NCBI GenBank assembly: GCA_902476475.1
Contig: CABSDO010000046.1
Span: forward strand, 1 to 15,691
Source: an uncultured Collinsella sp.
GTDB taxonomy: Bacteria; Actinomycetota; Coriobacteriia; Coriobacteriales; Coriobacteriaceae
Direction of reading: 5' to 3'
Length of the DNA stretch: 15,691 nt
Below are positions 12,270 through 15,691 of the stretch, piece after piece (positions within the stretch are counted from its first letter, which is position 1; each line of letters starts with the position of its first letter). Below the pieces are notes generated by a model, which was not told where the DNA came from, did no database searches, and saw only the letters and a list, made by a program, of their open reading frames with translations. The position numbers were made by a program, and so were the translations under genes.

Positions 12270-14635
12270 TAGCGCTCGCCTCCTTCCATGACGGCTGCAA
12301 TTTCTTCTTGGGTAAGCCCCAGCTCCTCGGCGGAAAGCTGCGACTGTGCGATCTCCAGATACGCCGGGCAGCTGCGCAGCAGCTCCTCGTGCGTGCCGGT
12401 GCCCACTACGTGGCCGTCGTCGAGCACGATGATCTGGTCGGCGTGCATGATGGTCGCGATGCGCTGGGCTACGACCACGAGCGCGGCGTCGGTAACGTTT
12501 TTGGCCAGCTCCTCGCGTAGGCGCGCGTCGGTCTTGTAGTCGAGGGCACTAAACGAGTCATCGAACACCACGATCTCGGGCTTTTTGGCCAACGCGCGGG
12601 CGATGGCCAGACGCTGGCGCTGACCACCCGAAACATTGGAGCCGCCCTGGCTGATAGGGGAGTCGTACCCGTCCTCGCGCTCGGCGATAAAGTCCTCCGC
12701 CTGGGCGACGCGTGCTGCCTGGCGCATATCCTCGTCACTCACCATGTCGCCCGCAAACTTGAGGTTGCTCTCAACGGTACCCGAGAACAGACGACCCTGC
12801 TGCGGAATATAACCGATGCGGCGGCGCAGCTCGGAAAGGGTCATGTCGCGCACGTCGATACCGTCGAGCGAAATGCTGCCGCCCGTGACGTCGTACAGGC
12901 GCGGAATCAGCTGCACGAGCGTGGACTTGCCCGAGCCCGTGGAGCCAATAATGCCGAGCATCTGACCGGCATGCGTGGTGAAGTTCACGCCGCTGATGAC
13001 GTCGGCGCGGGCATCGGGATACTGGAAGCTCACGTCGCGGAAGGTGAGCTCGCCGCGCGGCGCGCTGGCAGCAGGCAGTTTGGGCGAGACAGGGTCGTTG
13101 ATACTCGTAGGGCAGGTGACGACCTCTTCCACGCGCTCGGCTGCGACCTCGGCGCGGGGCAGGATGACCGAAACCATGGTGAGGATCATAAACGCCATGA
13201 CGATCTGCATGGTATAGGAGATAAACGCCATCATGTTGCCGACCTGCATCACGCCGTCGGACACGCCCTGCGCGCCAAACCAGACGATAAGCACGGTGAT
13301 GCAGTTCATGACGAGCATCATGAGCGGCATCATAAAGCTCATGGCGCGGTTGGTGTAGAGCTGCGTGGTCATCAGGTCGAGCGAAGCCTTGTCAAAACGC
13401 TCGAGCTCATGCTCCTCGCGGTTGAACGAGCGGATGGGCATAAGGCCGTCGAGCAGCTCGCGGGCGGTAAGGTTCACGCGGTCAACAAAGCTTTGCATCT
13501 TTTTGAACTTGGGCATGGTGAGGCCCATAAGCACGCCGACGACGGCCGAGACCGCGATGATGGCAACGGCGATGGTCCACTCCAGGCCGGTATGGTTGGC
13601 CAGGACGCGCATGACGGCGACGATGCCCATGACGGGGGCCATCAGACACATGCGGATAAACAGAGTTGCGGCCATCTGGATTTGCTGAATGTCGTTGGTG
13701 CAGCGGGTGATGAGCGAGGCCTGGCTAAACTTGCCCACCTCGGCCGGCGAGAAGTGCATAACCTTGTTGAAGGTCTCGCGGCGCAGGTCGCGGGCGATGG
13801 AGCAGGCGGTGCGCGAAGCCACGGCACCGGTCAGGATGGTGGCGACGAGCGACACGAGGCACAGTCCAAACATCGTGGTCGCCATGCGGCTCAGGTAGGC
13901 GTTCTGCACGTCGGCGGGGTCGATGCCCTGCGCCTTGTACTCGTCCTGTACATAGCTCACGGCGCGCTGGGTGACGATGGAGCCCGACATGGAGCCCATT
14001 TTGTCCGCCATTTGGTTGGCGCCCTCGACGAGCTTGCCCTGGTCGATTAGGCCGCCTTCAACGCCTAGACGCAGGCTCTTCATGGTGATCTTGCCACCGT
14101 CGGCATCAATCTGTTTTTGCATGTTCTGCGCCGCAGCGGCCTTCTGCTGCATCTCGGCGAGTTGCTCGGGCGTCATCGCCGCCATCTGCTCGGGCGTGGG
14201 CATGGCCTGGGCGCCGCTGTTGTCTTTCTCACCGGACGTGCCCATCATGTCACCCATGGAGTTGGCGTCAATACCCTGGTTGAACGAAAGGACGACAGTC
14301 TCGGGCAGGCTCATGATGTCGGCAATCTTGCCGCCGTCGGCACGCTCCTCCTCGGTGCCCTTGTACGTTCGAATGCCGTTATTGTCCGCCTTGCTAAACA
14401 CGGCCTCCACAGCCTTGGCGTCCTTGGAGCTCATGAAGAGTTCGAGGTCGTCGAGCGATTCGGCGCGAATGGTGTCGGGCACGGGCGAGGCGATGCCGCC
14501 TTGCTGCACGCCCACGTCGACGATGTCGCTCATATAGGTAGGCAGCGCCAGATCGGCGTTGCAGCTGATTACGATAAGTACGATAGCTGCGAACAGTGCC
14601 AGGACATGCTTTTTAAAGAGCTTGAGAATCCTCAC
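12269..14635 (-). CDS. ABC exporter half-transporter with degenerate ATPase site and large extracytoplasmic insertion
   Basis: The 788-residue partner of the following gene. TM1 is at about 10-32 and TM2 at about 252-272; the loop between them holds some 200 residues instead of the usual few tens, a probable outside domain rich in Met and Gln and comparable in place to that of BmrD. The ATPase domain has Walker A GSTGSGKST (564-572), signature VSGGQ (668-672), Walker B VVFDD with Asp693 at the catalytic Glu position, and Gln724 (VAQRIAT) where the switch His should be. Its own site is thus degenerate, while its signature is standard, the complement of the partner. It starts with GTG, which overlaps the TGA of the marR gene (GTGA), with AAGGAG upstream. 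Family certain; drug, lipid or peptide export cannot be told apart. Confidence 0.93.
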   Translation of the reverse strand: MRILKLFKKHVLALFAAIVLIVISCNADLALPTYMSDIVDVGVQQGGIASPVPDTIRAESLDDLELFMSSKDAKAVEAVFSKADNNGIRTYKGTEEERADGGKIADIMSLPETVVLSFNQGIDANSMGDMMGTSGEKDNSGAQAMPTPEQMAAMTPEQLAEMQQKAAAAQNMQKQIDADGGKITMKSLRLGVEGGLIDQGKLVEGANQMADKMGSMSGSIVTQRAVSYVQDEYKAQGIDPADVQNAYLSRMATTMFGLCLVSLVATILTGAVASRTACSIARDLRRETFNKVMHFSPAEVGKFSQASLITRCTNDIQQIQMAATLFIRMCLMAPVMGIVAVMRVLANHTGLEWTIAVAIIAVSAVVGVLMGLTMPKFKKMQSFVDRVNLTARELLDGLMPIRSFNREEHELERFDKASLDLMTTQLYTNRAMSFMMPLMMLVMNCITVLIVWFGAQGVSDGVMQVGNMMAFISYTMQIVMAFMILTMVSVILPRAEVAAERVEEVVTCPTSINDPVSPKLPAASAPRGELTFRDVSFQYPDARADVISGVNFTTHAGQMLGIIGSTGSGKSTLVQLIPRLYDVTGGSISLDGIDVRDMTLSELRRRIGYIPQQGRLFSGTVESNLKFAGDMVSDEDMRQAARVAQAEDFIAEREDGYDSPISQGGSNVSGGQRQRLAIARALAKKPEIVVFDDSFSALDYKTDARLREELAKNVTDAALVVVAQRIATIMHADQIIVLDDGHVVGTGTHEELLRSCPAYLEIAQSQLSAEELGLTQEEIAAVMEGGER

Positions 14636-15081
14636 TCGGCATCTCTCCTTTCTTGGTTGCGGTCGATAATTTCGTTGGCACGTCTTAGAAGACGCACCAT
14701 CTCTTGGGTATCTGTTTCGCCGAACTGCTCGAGGAAGGCCGCGGTGCGGTCCTCGAATTCCCGACGCTTGATTTCGAGATCATGGAATCCCTTGTCGGTC
14801 ACCGTGACGTGTACGCGACGACGGTCGGTCTTTGAGTGCTCGCGCTCGACCCAGCCCTTGGCTTCGAGAGCGCGTAGGATATTGGCGATGCGGGCACTCG
14901 AGACCCAGGCGCGATCTGCGAGTTCGCTCGGCGTGAGCGAACCGCCAGCGAGCATGAGGGCGCGCATGACGGCCATCTCGCCGCCGAGAGCTTTGTCCGC
15001 AAAGCGCGAAACGCGCTGATGCATGCTGCCAAACTCGGTAAGGAGTTGGCGTCCAAGCTCATGGAAATCGGTATCTTCCAC
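14632..15081 (-). CDS. MarR-family transcriptional regulator
   Basis: A 149-residue dimeric winged-helix repressor. The N-terminal helix (LGRQLLTEFGSMHQRVSRFA) leads into the winged helix: MRALMLAGGSLTPSELADRA, VSSARIANILRALEAKGWVE, then the wing REHSKTDRRRVHVTVTDKG, the DxRR signature of MarR proteins. The C-terminal helix serves dimerisation. Translation starts at GTG 15081, placed by AGGGG (15088-15092) six bases upstream. The stop codon overlaps the start of the large ABC gene by four bases (GTGA), so the regulator leads the efflux operon. A perfect inverted repeat straddles its start, which points to autorepression relieved by a compound that the pump exports. Confidence 0.92.
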   Translation of the reverse strand: MEDTDFHELGRQLLTEFGSMHQRVSRFADKALGGEMAVMRALMLAGGSLTPSELADRAWVSSARIANILRALEAKGWVEREHSKTDRRRVHVTVTDKGFHDLEIKRREFEDRTAAFLEQFGETDTQEMVRLLRRANEIIDRNQERRDAE

Positions 15082-15121
15082 CGAAAACCCCTAACACTAG
15101 AAACTATTTTCGGTGGAAGAT
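15073..15121. promoter_or_regulatory. Probable MarR operator spanning the operon start
   Basis: ATCTTCCACCGAAAA (15073-15087) and TTTTCGGTGGAAGAT (15107-15121) are perfect 15-bp inverted copies, 19 bp apart. On the minus strand the repeat runs from 40 bases before the MarR GTG to 8 bases into the gene. It could bind the repressor as DNA, or fold in the mRNA and cover the start codon. An extra ATCTTCC occurs at 15147-15153 (minus strand). Confidence 0.65.
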
Positions 15122-15153
15122 GATACCCCTGCACGCGCGCCCTATACGGAAGA

Positions 15154-15249
15154 TTTTTGGGACATGCCTAGAAAACTGCCTTTAGGCGATCTCCGTACAC
15201 CGTCGGTGCCAGCAAAGTTAAGGGCAGATCTCTGGGCATGTCCCAAAAA
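15154..15249. repeat. 96-base long hairpin between divergent genes
   Basis: TTTTTGGGACATGCC (15154-15168) pairs exactly with GGCATGTCCCAAAAA (15235-15249). Pairing continues in register with two mismatches through CTGCCTTTA (15176-15184) against TAAGGGCAG (15219-15227). The apical 32 bases include CACCG-t-CGGTG. It resembles the hairpins at 8468-8760 in build but not in sequence. The rest of 15250-15445 is AT-richer spacer. Confidence 0.8.
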
Positions 15250-15378
15250 CTACCTGGTTGCTAGGCAATATAAAGAACGCATAAAGAATTAAAATCATTC
15301 AAGAATTGCAGCGTTTCAAAGAACTATCATGCACGCGGTTAGGCGAGGGGTTGTCACCACCATGACGACTGGGACTCA

Positions 15379-15384
15379 TATAAT
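15379..15384 (+). promoter_or_regulatory. Probable -10 element before the SDR gene
   Basis: A consensus TATAAT, about 60 bases before the ATG. TTGTCA at 15351-15356 is too far (22 bp) for a normal -35, so the -35 is unclear. Confidence 0.4.
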
Positions 15385-15445
15385 CGCCACGTGCGATGCT
15401 CCAACTTCCCGCGAGGAGACACCTTATATAAAGGGGGATGGAGTC

Positions 15446-15691
15446 ATGGCATTTGACTTCACGGGCAAGACCGCGATTGTCACGGGCGGCACTCAGGGCA
15501 TTGGCCTCGAGATCGCCAAGGGCATCGTCGCGGGCGGCGGACATGTCGCGCTCATCGCAAGGAACGCTGCTAAGGGCGAGGCCGCTGTGGCCGAGCTTGG
15601 CGAGGGCAACAAGTTTTATCAGCTCGATGTCGCTGATGCGCCCAAGGCGCGCGAGACCGTCGTACTTGCAGTTTTTGAGCATCTTTTCGTC
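15446..15691 (+). CDS. Short-chain dehydrogenase/reductase (3' end outside window)
   Basis: The first 82 codons of an NAD(P)-dependent oxidoreductase of the SDR family. The N-terminal Rossmann segment is clear: KTAIVTGGTQGIGLEIAK with the TGxxxGxG cofactor motif, then VALIARNAAKG where the residue after the second strand (Arg) suggests NADP(H), and LDVADAPKAR, the conserved Asp that binds adenine. The catalytic Ser-Tyr-Lys lie beyond the window, so the substrate cannot be inferred; FabG-like ketoreductase and sugar or polyol dehydrogenase are both possible. ATG 15446 is preceded by AAGGGGG (15431-15437). It is divergent from the MarR operon. Confidence 0.88.
   Translation, partial: MAFDFTGKTAIVTGGTQGIGLEIAKGIVAGGGHVALIARNAAKGEAAVAELGEGNKFYQLDVADAPKARETVVLAVFEHLFV

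Noticed and set aside
12971..14050. 359-codon open frame antisense to the large ABC gene
   Set aside because: A His/Asp/Gly-rich shadow product with no domain; the ABC frame is certain.

Overview
The window looks like chromosomal DNA from a GC-rich gut actinobacterium of the Coriobacteriia, most probably Collinsella or a close relative. That is an inference from GC-rich coding sequence, the agmatine deiminase/APC permease/LuxR gene set, the MarR-ABC-ABC efflux operon, and intergenic regions full of long near-perfect hairpins. No rRNA, tRNA or other marker gene is present, so the genus is not proven.

Layout. (1) 1-5852, agmatine/polyamine region: an agmatine deiminase that enters from the left edge (aguA copy 1), a 546-bp structured gap, an APC-family permease with a GTG start, a 63-aa small protein on the minus strand, a minus-strand LuxR-type regulator with a probable sensor domain, and divergently from it a second, complete agmatine deiminase (aguA copy 2) with a readable promoter and an upstream dyad. 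The permease probably brings in agmatine or exchanges it for a product; both deiminases would make N-carbamoylputrescine and ammonia; the LuxR protein is the obvious local regulator. No putrescine carbamoyltransferase or carbamate kinase lies in the window. (2) 5986-8319: an AlbA_2/Schlafen-type DNA-binding regulator whose promoter carries two 11-bp palindrome-type sites 21 bp apart (probable autoregulation), convergent with a GNAT acetyltransferase. (3) 8335-8802: a gene-free stretch with four consecutive strong hairpins. (4) 8802-9916: a DAHP synthase (first step of aromatic amino acid synthesis) with its promoter. (5) 9917-10412: another gene-free stretch with two dispersed-repeat families, one also present at 3636-3673 and one present as an inverted pair. 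(6) 10350-15121, minus strand: operon MarR regulator -> large ABC half-transporter -> second ABC half-transporter, with overlapping genes and a strong terminator. The two ATPase domains carry complementary degenerate motifs, as in heterodimeric multidrug exporters, and a 15-bp perfect inverted repeat covers the MarR start. (7) 15154-15691: one more long hairpin, then the start of a short-chain dehydrogenase/reductase that runs off the right edge.

Most striking points: two divergent agmatine deiminases, one with a 25-residue insertion and a changed active-site loop; a structured leader before the permease that ends in a terminator-like hairpin; a dense set of palindromic repeats; a four-residue patch in DAHP synthase that looks like two compensating indels at a homopolymer; and a Met-rich extracytoplasmic insertion in one ABC subunit.
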